A stretch of 64,000 bases of DNA. Origin: G020354785 sp964521285 (GTDB lineage Bacteria; Bacteroidota; Bacteroidia; Bacteroidales; UBA10428). A program made the translations under genes and the position numbers. The first letter of the stretch is position 1; each line of letters starts with the position of its first letter. Positions 1-8,586 of this stretch are shown here, one piece after another. The notes under the pieces were generated by a model, which worked only from the letters and a program-made list of their open reading frames with translations, searched no databases and was not told the DNA's origin. The stretch is from contig CAZFQS010000001.1 of NCBI GenBank assembly GCA_964521285.1, positions 62,001 to 126,000 of the forward strand, written 5' to 3'.

Positions 1-181
1 GTTTGATGAACAAAAGTAATTATTTTAGACGTTCCTCCTGATGAAAAACCGGCTTTTGTTTCTTAATAAAACTAATATTTACCCCACTTTTTTAAAAAAA
101 ATCATATTACTGATTATTTTTTTTTTATTTTCATGTTAATATTATTATCATTAAGGTTGAATCCTAATAAAACTTTAGTAT
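1..181. other. Upstream AT-rich region, no gene resolved
   Basis: This edge piece holds only short open stretches; a stop at 17-19 could end a gene lying to the left, but the piece is too short to tell. The rest is AT-rich leader DNA in front of the symporter gene. I see no clear TAnnTTTG element and no strong ribosome binding site before the ATG at 182. Confidence 0.4.
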
Positions 182-1591
182 ATGAAATCTGAAACACAAA
201 AACTTTCCATTAAAGAGAAAATTGGTTACAGTTTGGGAGATACTGCATCAAATTTATTCTTTCAAACTTTTATATTATTCCTCTTATACTTTTATACAGA
301 TGTGTTTGGTATTACTGCAAAAACAGCAGTAACAATGTTTTTAGTTGCCCGCGTCTGGGATGCAATTAATGACCCGATTATGGGAATGATTGCTGACCGG
401 ACCAACACCAGGTGGGGAAAATTCCGGCCTTATTTAATTTGGGTTGTTATACCGTTTGGCGTTTTGGGAGTACTAACCTTTACTACACCTGACATAAGTA
501 TCAATGGTAAAATAATATATGCTTATATAACTTATATTTTGCTTACAATGGCCTATACAATGATCAATGTGCCCTATTCTGCACTAATGGCGGTCATCAC
601 ACCCGATTCTAAGGAACGAACTGTGATTTCCTCTTTCCGGTTCGTAGCCGCATTTGTGGGGCAATTCATTGTTCAGTATGCCATTTTGAAATTGGTCAGT
701 GTATTCGGGGATGGGAATGAGGCTAAGGGCTGGCAATTGGCTATGATTGTTCTTTCTGCTTTAGCGGTTATTCTGTATTTAATAACTTTTTCTACAACCA
801 GGGAACGTGTTAAACCAATAAAAGAACAAAAGACACCATTTAAGCAGGATCTGATAGATTTATTTACCAACAAACCATGGGTACTGATAGCTGTCGCAAC
901 CATATTCCAGCTTATGTACAATTGCATGCGAAATGGTAATATCATGTATTACTTTAAGTATTTTGTGCTGGATCAGCAAATGATTTTTTTTGGAAAAACC
1001 TATCATTTTTCTTATCAGGACCTGACAACTGCATTTATGCTTTCCGGTACCGCTTTGACCATTCTTGGAGCCATTCTGACAATTAAGTTGAGCAGGCGTT
1101 TTGACAAACCGAAAAGTTATGCCGGTTCTTTAGGTATAACCGCTATAGTAACAGCTCTTTACTATTTTCTCAACCCAAAGGATATTATCCTAATGTTTGC
1201 ACTGAATCTTATTATTTCCTTTGCAATTGGAATTGTTTCTGTATTACAATGGGCTATCTATACGGATACCACTTATTATTCGGAATGGAAAACAGGTCGT
1301 CGTGCTTCCGGGCTTCTCATGTCTGCCTCGCTGTTCGCACTGAAGCTTGGAATAGCCCTGGGAAGTGCTTTTCTGGCATTCATCCTGGCCAGGTATGGTT
1401 TTGAAGCCAATGTACAACAGACGGCAGAAACATTAACAGGCATACGTTTGGTTATGAGTGTTTACCCTGCCATTATCGCCTTCATTGGTGTTATTATTAT
1501 ATGGTTCTTTTATCCTTTATCAAACAAAATGTTGATCAGTATTGAGGAGGAACTATCTGCACGACGTCAATCTTCGAGTGATGATAATTGA
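182..1591 (+). CDS. GPH-family sugar:cation symporter (likely xylo-oligosaccharide)
   Basis: An inner-membrane permease of the glycoside-pentoside-hexuronide:cation symporter family (major facilitator superfamily). The 469 residues are the usual length and about twelve hydrophobic segments can be read. The N-terminal signature is present: YSLGD near residue 16, then DPIMGMIADRTNTRWGKFRP around residues 63-82, the loop that contributes to cation-sugar coupling in MelB and XylP. It is followed after 40 bases by a cytoplasmic-type GH10 xylanase, the same pairing as xynD-xynA of Prevotella, so import of xylan oligosaccharides is the likely job. The substrate is inferred from neighbours, not from residues. 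The start ATG has no Shine-Dalgarno match, which is common in Bacteroidota. It appears to be the first gene of a cluster that runs to about 8.4 kb. Confidence 0.9.
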   Translation: MKSETQKLSIKEKIGYSLGDTASNLFFQTFILFLLYFYTDVFGITAKTAVTMFLVARVWDAINDPIMGMIADRTNTRWGKFRPYLIWVVIPFGVLGVLTFTTPDISINGKIIYAYITYILLTMAYTMINVPYSALMAVITPDSKERTVISSFRFVAAFVGQFIVQYAILKLVSVFGDGNEAKGWQLAMIVLSALAVILYLITFSTTRERVKPIKEQKTPFKQDLIDLFTNKPWVLIAVATIFQLMYNCMRNGNIMYYFKYFVLDQQMIFFGKTYHFSYQDLTTAFMLSGTALTILGAILTIKLSRRFDKPKSYAGSLGITAIVTALYYFLNPKDIILMFALNLIISFAIGIVSVLQWAIYTDTTYYSEWKTGRRASGLLMSASLFALKLGIALGSAFLAFILARYGFEANVQQTAETLTGIRLVMSVYPAIIAFIGVIIIWFFYPLSNKMLISIEEELSARRQSSSDDN

Positions 1592-1631
1592 CCTTTAGAA
1601 AATTCAACTTTAATTCGCCTAAATAATCTCT

Positions 1632-2729
1632 ATGGAGAAAAGTAGTATCCGGAATAATAAAAATAAACAAAATCAACCTGCTTTGAAAGATGTATTTAAG
1701 GATGATTTTGATATCGGTGTTGCCCTTAATCTGGATCAGATTTCAGGTAAGGAACCAAAAACCACTGCACACGTGGAAAAACACTTTAACAGTATCACAC
1801 CTGAAAATATTCTAAAATGGGAAGAGGTTCATCCGGAACCAAACAGATATCATTTCGAACCGGTCGATCGTTATGTGGCTTTTGGTGAGAAGAATAAAAT
1901 GCATATCATCGGCCACACCCTTGTATGGTTTCATCAGACACCAGACTGGGTATTCCGGGATGAGTCAGGTAAGCCCTTGGACCGGGAGGTATTACTAAAA
2001 CGGATGAAAGAACATATCTTCACTGTGATGGGCCGGTATAAAGGGCGAATACATGGCTGGGACGTCGTTAACGAAGCCATAGTACCTGACGGTCAGTTCA
2101 GAAAATGTAAATGGCTAGATATTATTGGTGAAGATTATGTGATCAAAGCTTTTGAATATGCCCGCCAGGCTGATCCCGATGCCGAGCTGTATTACAATGA
2201 TTATAATTTTTACAGGGGGCGTCAATGTGAAACTGTTATACGTTTAATTCAAAACATGCAGTCAAAAGGTGTACGTATAGACGGGATTGGTTTACAGGGA
2301 CACTGGGGTCTGGATTATCCCAGTTACGAACAGATTGAGAATATCATCGGGTCTCTTTCCAAACTGGGCGTCAAGTTAATGATTACGGAAATGGATGTTA
2401 CAGTTCTTCCTTTTGCTGAAGATTATCTGGATAAAAAACTTACCTCTTTAGATCCCGGAATGCAAATGAAGTTGAATCCATACGCCAAAGCATTGCCAGA
2501 ATCTGTTCAAAAAGAGCAGGCCAAAAGATATGCTGAATTCTTTTCGATTTTTCTAAAGCACCGTGACAAGTTCAAACGAGTCACTTTTTGGGGAACCCAC
2601 GACAGACAATCCTGGCGCAGTGACTGGCCAGTCATTGGGCGGACCGACTTTCCCTTATTGTTCGACAGTAAATGTGACCCAAAACCAGCCCTTGATGCCA
2701 TCATTCAAACAGGTCTGAGTAAAAAGTAA
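1632..2729 (+). CDS. GH10 endo-beta-1,4-xylanase, cytoplasmic
   Basis: A 365-residue single-domain glycoside hydrolase family 10 enzyme, which cuts internal beta-1,4 bonds of xylan with retention. The acid/base Glu lies in WDVVNEA (Glu148) and the nucleophile Glu in ITEMDV (Glu253). The conserved GHTLVWF (His95) and LQGHW (from residue 221) substrate-site motifs are intact. The N-terminus (MEKSSIRNNKNKQNQ) is polar with no signal peptide or lipobox, so the enzyme should stay in the cytoplasm and act on imported xylo-oligosaccharides rather than polymer. It sits 40 bases after the GPH symporter and 52 bases before a sugar kinase gene. A tolerated alternative is a xylan-active exo-type GH10, which sequence alone cannot separate. 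Confidence 0.93.
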   Translation: MEKSSIRNNKNKQNQPALKDVFKDDFDIGVALNLDQISGKEPKTTAHVEKHFNSITPENILKWEEVHPEPNRYHFEPVDRYVAFGEKNKMHIIGHTLVWFHQTPDWVFRDESGKPLDREVLLKRMKEHIFTVMGRYKGRIHGWDVVNEAIVPDGQFRKCKWLDIIGEDYVIKAFEYARQADPDAELYYNDYNFYRGRQCETVIRLIQNMQSKGVRIDGIGLQGHWGLDYPSYEQIENIIGSLSKLGVKLMITEMDVTVLPFAEDYLDKKLTSLDPGMQMKLNPYAKALPESVQKEQAKRYAEFFSIFLKHRDKFKRVTFWGTHDRQSWRSDWPVIGRTDFPLLFDSKCDPKPALDAIIQTGLSKK

Positions 2730-2781
2730 AAAAATCATAATACAATAAATCATTATTAACTATAATTATAATGAACATAAA

Positions 2782-3999
2782 ATGGAGAATAAAAAAGATA
2801 TTGAAATTATAGCAGCAGGCCATACCTGCCTTGATTTAATACCTGCTTTTACAATCGAAGAAAAAGTAGACAATATGACCGATGTCCTGGTCCCCGGTAA
2901 AATGATAAATATGGGTAAGTGTGTTGTTGTCGGTGGCGGGCCGGTAACAAATGCCGGTGTATCTATACGGAGACTTGGTGTTAAAACTGAATTAATCGGA
3001 AAGGTAGGAAATGATGATTTTGGTAAACAGATTCTCCGGTGGTATGAAGAATATGAAGGTCATTTTGAAGGCATTAAAGTTGTGGATGGTGAATCAACCT
3101 CATATACAATAGCGATTTGCATACCAGGGATTGACCGTTTTTACCTTCATCATTGCGGTGCAAATGACACATTTGGTTATGATGATATGAACTTTGATCT
3201 TGTGCTGCGTTCAAAACTGATGCTTTTTGGTTACCCTCCATGGATGGCGAAGCTTTATGATAATAAAGGTATTGAATTAACAAAAATCCTGAAAAAGACA
3301 AAGGAATTAGGAACCACAACTGTACTTGATCTTTCGCTTCCTGATGTAAACAGCAGGGCCGGTCAGATCGATTGGTTAACAATTCTCAACAACTGGGTCC
3401 CTCTGACAGATATTATGGTACCCAGTGCAGAAGAAATTTTCTATTTTCTTTATAAAGATAAATTTCTTAAGAAAAAGGCAAATCTCGGACCCAAGGAGAG
3501 TGTGCTTGATCATATGACTATAAGCGAAATTTCAGATCTGGGAAATGATTTAATAAAAATGGGGACGGCAATAGCTATGGTAAAATGTGGCCATAGAGGA
3601 TTATATATCCGGACTGCTGATATAGATCGGCTAAAGAAATCAGGTGCAGCAGAATGTGCTGATTTCGAAAACTGGGCTAATCGCGAACTTTGGTTTCCTG
3701 TATATGAGGAGGAAAAATTTGTGGGTGCATTGGGTTCCGGTGATTCGGCAATTGCAGGATTTCTTGCGGCATTTGTCTGGGGTCATACGATTGAATCCTG
3801 TCTGAAATATGCAAATGCTGCCGGAAGTATGAATGTTACCGTTCCTGATGGTCTTTCCTGGAATAAAGGATTTGATGATTTAACAAAACGGATTCAAGCA
3901 GGCTGGAAGACAAAAGATTTGAAAATTGATGAAAAAGGCTGGAAGCATGAGCGTGGATTTTGGGTTGGTCCAAATAATCTTGGGAAATGGGAATCATAA
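2782..3999 (+). CDS. PfkB-family carbohydrate kinase
   Basis: A ribokinase/PfkB-fold sugar kinase. The second PfkB signature with its anion hole and catalytic Asp is clear (GALGSGDSAIAGF, about residues 315-327), and the N-terminal glycine-rich sugar-binding strand VVGGGPVTNAGVSIRRLG (about residues 49-66) matches the family. At 405 residues it is longer than the usual 300-340; the extra length lies in a mid-protein stretch and a C-terminal tail of about 40 residues. It is placed between a GH10 and a GH3 gene, so it probably phosphorylates a monosaccharide released inside the cell. The sugar is not evident; it is not an FGGY xylulokinase. Substrate specificity is open. Confidence 0.85.
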   Translation: MENKKDIEIIAAGHTCLDLIPAFTIEEKVDNMTDVLVPGKMINMGKCVVVGGGPVTNAGVSIRRLGVKTELIGKVGNDDFGKQILRWYEEYEGHFEGIKVVDGESTSYTIAICIPGIDRFYLHHCGANDTFGYDDMNFDLVLRSKLMLFGYPPWMAKLYDNKGIELTKILKKTKELGTTTVLDLSLPDVNSRAGQIDWLTILNNWVPLTDIMVPSAEEIFYFLYKDKFLKKKANLGPKESVLDHMTISEISDLGNDLIKMGTAIAMVKCGHRGLYIRTADIDRLKKSGAAECADFENWANRELWFPVYEEEKFVGALGSGDSAIAGFLAAFVWGHTIESCLKYANAAGSMNVTVPDGLSWNKGFDDLTKRIQAGWKTKDLKIDEKGWKHERGFWVGPNNLGKWES

Positions 4000-4012
4000 A
4001 TAAATTTAAAAT

Positions 4013-4020
4013 AAAGGAGG
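4013..4020 (+). promoter_or_regulatory. Strong Shine-Dalgarno before the GH3 gene
   Basis: AAAGGAGG ends 7 bases before the ATG at 4028. Such a full match to the anti-Shine-Dalgarno is unusual here, because most genes in the window have none. Confidence 0.8.
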
Positions 4021-4027
4021 AAATAAA

Positions 4028-5845
4028 ATGTTAAAAAAAAGAGATGAATTCATCAGGAAAAAGATAGAAGGCATGAGCCTGGCAGAAAAGGTAGGTCAGC
4101 TTTTAACCTTTACCCGCCGTGGCACATTGCTAACCCCAAGCGGAATTGAACAAATTACCAAACTGCATTGTGGCGGTCTTTGCCTTGAGCCATACGCACT
4201 AGAAACCTGTAAAAATCTTTACTGGGGCAATTCCCAGGTAGATAAAAACTTTAAAAAACCAAAGGATTATTTTACCATAGCAAATAACTATTTTGCCGGT
4301 AAGACTTTTGGTATCAGTATTACACCGGAAGAATACACAAAAGATTTAAACAGGTTGCAGAAAATTGCCATGGACAGACCCTCCGGGATACCTCTCCACA
4401 TGACCATTGACTTCGAAGGTGATTTTAAGAACGACTACATGTCAGGCGGTATAAGGCAATTCCCTGGTCCAATGGGTATGGCTGCAATCGGTGATCCCAA
4501 ACTGACCTATAAAATTGGCTATACCATTGCCAAGCAACTAAGTGCTATAGGTGTTACACAGATGTATTCCCCGGTTTGCGACGTGAATACAAATCCCAGG
4601 AATCCTGAAATTGGAGTCAGGTCATTTAGTGATGACCCTCAGATGTGTGCTGAACATGCTGTTGCTTTGATTAAAGGTTTACAGGACGGAGGCATAGCTG
4701 CAACCGGGAAACATTTCCCGGGAAGAGGCAATTCGGGTAGTGACGCTCATGATGTATTGGAGATTTTAGATATGGATAAAAAAAGAATGCATGAAGTTGA
4801 ATTGGTTCCTTTCAAAGCAGCAATAGATGCCCGAGTTAAAGCTATTATGACTGGGCATTCTGTTTATCCGGCCTATGATGATAAATACCCAACAACATTG
4901 TCAGTAAAAATACTGACCGGACTTCTCAGAAATGAATTAGGATTCGATGGTGTTATTGTTTCTGATGCCATCGGTATGGCTGCAATTCTTAAAAAGTGGC
5001 CTCTCCCGCAAGCTTGCGCAATGGCAATAAAAGCAGGCTGTGATACAATACTCTTGAAGGCTGATGATGAATCCAGGTCACAGTGTTTCTTTGGGATTAA
5101 ACAGGCTGTTGAGAAGGGGGAATTATCCGAAGAAAGAGTTGATGAATCTGTAAGGCGTCTTTTAATAATGAAATACGACCAGGGATTGTTTGAAACAGCC
5201 GGTAAAAAAGACCCAAAGGAAACATTCAAAATTACCACCAGTAAAGAAATTATAGATTTCTCCTGGGATGTTGCCAAAAAAGCCCTGATAATAATGCGGG
5301 ACGAAAAAAAATTGCTTCCGCTAAATCCGGAGAAAAGAATACTTGTCATTGAACAACGTATCCCTTATGAATTTATTGGTAAGGATCCATATTTCCACAC
5401 TCACATGTTTTGCGAGGCAATGGTAAATCATTCAACAAATTTGATTCTGGCCGACACAGCATTTTCTGCATTTGATGAAGAAATTGAAGAATGTCTTCAG
5501 CTTGCCAGACAGGTTGACCTTGTTGTGATGACCAATTACTATGCAAGGATCGTAAAATCAGGTAATAATCAACTACTTATAAAGAAGTTGAAGAATGCAG
5601 GACATCAGGTTGTAGTGGTAACCAACAATCCCTATATAGAGGGCACTACAAAGGAAGCTGATGCCGTAATCTGTAATTTCAGTGGTACACCTGATTCCAT
5701 AAGAGTTTCAACAGAACTGCTTTTTGGAAAGATTAAACCATCTCCAAAAACCAGATTGCCAATCACTCTTGGTATTCACGAGGCAGTTGCTGACAAAAAG
5801 CTAAAACCGCCAAAGAAACATCCTTTGGATTTATCTTATTGTTAG
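4028..5845 (+). CDS. GH3 glycosidase, NagZ-type active site
   Basis: A 605-residue glycoside hydrolase family 3 enzyme without a signal peptide, so cytoplasmic. The (beta/alpha)8 domain covers roughly residues 1-370 and a C-terminal alpha/beta sandwich follows (about 410-600). The nucleophile is Asp313 in VIVSDAIGM. The loop KHFPGRGNSGSDAH (228-241) keeps the Asp239-His241 pair that acts as acid/base in NagZ-type enzymes, unlike classical GH3 beta-glucosidases that use a Glu in the second domain. That points to beta-N-acetylhexosaminidase-type or related chemistry, whereas the neighbours suggest a xylan or glucan oligosaccharide. I therefore call the fold and mechanism, not the substrate. It starts 28 bases after the PfkB gene behind a strong ribosome binding site. 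Confidence 0.85.
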   Translation: MLKKRDEFIRKKIEGMSLAEKVGQLLTFTRRGTLLTPSGIEQITKLHCGGLCLEPYALETCKNLYWGNSQVDKNFKKPKDYFTIANNYFAGKTFGISITPEEYTKDLNRLQKIAMDRPSGIPLHMTIDFEGDFKNDYMSGGIRQFPGPMGMAAIGDPKLTYKIGYTIAKQLSAIGVTQMYSPVCDVNTNPRNPEIGVRSFSDDPQMCAEHAVALIKGLQDGGIAATGKHFPGRGNSGSDAHDVLEILDMDKKRMHEVELVPFKAAIDARVKAIMTGHSVYPAYDDKYPTTLSVKILTGLLRNELGFDGVIVSDAIGMAAILKKWPLPQACAMAIKAGCDTILLKADDESRSQCFFGIKQAVEKGELSEERVDESVRRLLIMKYDQGLFETAGKKDPKETFKITTSKEIIDFSWDVAKKALIIMRDEKKLLPLNPEKRILVIEQRIPYEFIGKDPYFHTHMFCEAMVNHSTNLILADTAFSAFDEEIEECLQLARQVDLVVMTNYYARIVKSGNNQLLIKKLKNAGHQVVVVTNNPYIEGTTKEADAVICNFSGTPDSIRVSTELLFGKIKPSPKTRLPITLGIHEAVADKKLKPPKKHPLDLSYC

Positions 5846-5865
5846 TATTACGGAGGAAATATCAT

Positions 5866-8427
5866 ATGCATAAACTTCACAGTATAGAAATAAAGGACGT
5901 TTTCACTATTTCCGGAGCTCAAATAAGCGAGATTTATAAAAAAAATAAAATGTCAGTCCATTTTCAGGGAATGTCAAAAACACTTCAGTTCCCTCATACC
6001 ATTGCTCTTCAGGGGGCTCCAACCTGTTCGGCAGGCATTTCTCCCGAAGGGTTGTACAACAGGCTTAATGATGCGGGCAGATTGATCCTGTTGAATCAAA
6101 ATGCCATTCAATTTGCTTCAGCACCATTTATACGCATCTCAGCGGATCCTGATGTGGAAGATTCGAGAGATGAGCATATTATGCTCACCACAAGGAACCC
6201 CAGGCTGGTAGAAGGTCCGGATGATGTACCTGCCCTGAAGAACTATTATCACCCTGTTATATCTGAAAACCAATTCTCTGTCTCATTGGCCACACCTCTG
6301 GCAGAATTGGTCTATACATTGGAAAAAGTCAGGGTTACCAGGAGAATAATTTCTCCTTTTCTCTCAGGAAATGATCAGATGTTAATGCCTGTGTGCGTTG
6401 AGGAATTCGAGGTAAAAAATACTTCCGGTAAAACTCAAAAAATTACTCTGGTCTTACCCAGGCCATCACTGGTAAATCTCCAGGAAAAAGAATTAAAACC
6501 GACAGACCAGGATACTATTTATTTATGCGCAACTCCTGTGAAAGGGCATGTTCATGAAGCTTTCAAATCAGCGGGTATGACAGGGATTATCATGGCAAGC
6601 AGGGAATGTCAGGATAAAATGGTCATTGGTGTGCCGGAAATGAACAATGTGAACATAGATACACAGCCATATTTTTGCCTGAACAGACTTAAACAGGATT
6701 TATTATTGAATGATGACGGAAGTTTTTACGAAAAGAGAGCCCCTATTATTAAACAAGATTATGGATCGGCCATTAGTCTTTGTTTTACACTTGAACCCGA
6801 TGCATCAGTTATAATACCTCTTGTCATAGCTTTAGACTTCCCGCAACAGCATTATATTGACGGTAAAATGTTTGATCGCTCGTATCTCAGAACTTTTAAA
6901 AACAAAGAAACCAGAGCTTTGGATATGACTAAAATTGCACTGGAAAACTATCCTGATTGGCTTGAACGTACATTGACTATCCAAAGCAGAATATTTGATC
7001 AAATATGTCACAGTCCTTCCTATAAAGACGATAAGGACGGTGCATTGAGACTGTCACGATTAATTTTTAACGAATTCAGTTTTCCATTATCAAATGCTGC
7101 CATCTGGACTGAAGACAAAGATGGCAATGATGTAGCCAGGTTCCTGGAATGTTTTGACTATGCTTATATCAATCCTTCTGATGTTGACTGGTATTCCATG
7201 GTGTTGCTGGTTCTCTTTCCTAATATTGAACAGGAACTCTGCCAGCGGTTTATTGACTCAATTCTGGCTGAAGATCCTACACCCCGATTTTATCATTACC
7301 ACTCTTCATTTGTAGAAGCCAGAAAACACTATTATGACTATACGGATGAATATGAAGGTGAATCGATGACACAGATACGGGATGCTTTTAAGATTAAAGG
7401 CAGCGTAGCCCATGATGTAGGCGCTATGCCGAAAGGTCATCCCTTACGAAATGTAAGTGATTACGCATGGTACAACAATAATTACTGGGTAGATCTTTTC
7501 CCGAAACTGGCATTAAGGGTTTTACGCAATGTCAAATTCCTGGATAATACTAAATTCTTAAAGAAAAACTGGGAAACACTTAAGTTTGGCCAGGAATTTT
7601 TAATGGCTCTTGATATTGATAAAGACGGTGTTCCTGAAGGTAATCCGAATGAAGTTAAAAATACTTTTGATAATTTAACCTTATTTGGTGTGGATGCTTA
7701 TGATGTCACTACTTTCCTGGCTGGTGTGCAGGCAATGATTAAAATGGCAGACATGATGAAAGATGAACCTGCTAAAAAGCAATACCGGCAAATGTTTGAA
7801 AAAGCTTCGGAAAGTTTTGAAAAACTATGGAGAGAGAAGAAAAACAAAAAGGGTCGCACATTGCAGTATTATATCACCTGTTACGATCCGGAAACAGGGA
7901 AAACAAATACAGATACATGGACCAACCAGCTGGATGCTTTATGGTATTTGATCGCTATTGGCGAAGAACCCTTTATCTCCGGGGACAAGGCAAAAAAAAT
8001 CCTAAAGACCATTTATGAGAATAACCGTACCACTATGGGCTGGGCAATGTGCCGAACAGAGGACGGAGAAGCAGTAGAATCGGAACAGGGGCAGGATGTC
8101 TATACAACATCAAATTATGTTTTTGCGCAGCTGCTTGATTATTATGGAATGGGCAAAGAGAGTAAAGAGGTATACAAAGCAATGGATAAGGTAGTATTCC
8201 GGCACGGTAATACATTGATTACACCGGATAACCTCAGGGCTGAATTGGAAAAAGAAGAAGGAGAAGTAACCAAAGGCCCCCATTATATAGTAGCCGCTTA
8301 TCCACGGCCAGGAGCGGTATTGACTCATATAGTGATGCAACACATCAAAGAGCTTCAGAATCAAACGAAATCTACAATAATAGATTCCGGGGAATTGAAA
8401 TCTTATATAACTAATTTAATGAAGTAA
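5866..8427 (+). CDS. GH116-like glycosidase (beta-glucosidase/beta-xylosidase type)
   Basis: The 853-residue protein resembles the GBA2/GH116 family, whose bacterial members are beta-glucosidases or beta-xylosidases of about 800 residues. An N-terminal beta-rich domain is followed by an (alpha/alpha)6 barrel. The candidate nucleophile Glu is Glu428 in FLECFDYAYINPSDVDWY, and the acid/base Asp lies in LDIDKDGVPE (Asp583-Asp587), a spacing close to that of the Thermoanaerobacterium enzyme. FDNLTLFGVDAYDV after it is the usual substrate-site block. There is no signal peptide. The ATG at 5866 was chosen because GGAGG precedes it by 8 bases; a TTG further up (5839) overlaps the end of the GH3 gene. 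The gene follows GH3 by 20 bases, so both probably act on the same imported oligosaccharide. Confidence 0.8.
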   Translation: MHKLHSIEIKDVFTISGAQISEIYKKNKMSVHFQGMSKTLQFPHTIALQGAPTCSAGISPEGLYNRLNDAGRLILLNQNAIQFASAPFIRISADPDVEDSRDEHIMLTTRNPRLVEGPDDVPALKNYYHPVISENQFSVSLATPLAELVYTLEKVRVTRRIISPFLSGNDQMLMPVCVEEFEVKNTSGKTQKITLVLPRPSLVNLQEKELKPTDQDTIYLCATPVKGHVHEAFKSAGMTGIIMASRECQDKMVIGVPEMNNVNIDTQPYFCLNRLKQDLLLNDDGSFYEKRAPIIKQDYGSAISLCFTLEPDASVIIPLVIALDFPQQHYIDGKMFDRSYLRTFKNKETRALDMTKIALENYPDWLERTLTIQSRIFDQICHSPSYKDDKDGALRLSRLIFNEFSFPLSNAAIWTEDKDGNDVARFLECFDYAYINPSDVDWYSMVLLVLFPNIEQELCQRFIDSILAEDPTPRFYHYHSSFVEARKHYYDYTDEYEGESMTQIRDAFKIKGSVAHDVGAMPKGHPLRNVSDYAWYNNNYWVDLFPKLALRVLRNVKFLDNTKFLKKNWETLKFGQEFLMALDIDKDGVPEGNPNEVKNTFDNLTLFGVDAYDVTTFLAGVQAMIKMADMMKDEPAKKQYRQMFEKASESFEKLWREKKNKKGRTLQYYITCYDPETGKTNTDTWTNQLDALWYLIAIGEEPFISGDKAKKILKTIYENNRTTMGWAMCRTEDGEAVESEQGQDVYTTSNYVFAQLLDYYGMGKESKEVYKAMDKVVFRHGNTLITPDNLRAELEKEEGEVTKGPHYIVAAYPRPGAVLTHIVMQHIKELQNQTKSTIIDSGELKSYITNLMK

Positions 8428-8586
8428 GCATTGTGCCAATACCACCAAAAAAATGAAAGTGCTTTCTTCGGATATATCATTGTTCATATCTCAAACCAAA
8501 GAAAGCTTTGATCAAGAGCTTTGCGGTCTGTTAAATCATTTTGGATTGATAAATTTTATTTAACTCAAAAGCAGGAGGAAATTAAC

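Noticed and set aside
5839..5865. A TTG start that would add nine residues to the GH116 protein
   Set aside because: It overlaps the end of the GH3 gene, while GGAGG stands at the right distance from the ATG at 5866.
8521..8586. A TTG start that would add 22 residues to the GH30 protein
   Set aside because: It would put a polar stretch before the signal peptide, and AGGAGG precedes the ATG at 8587.
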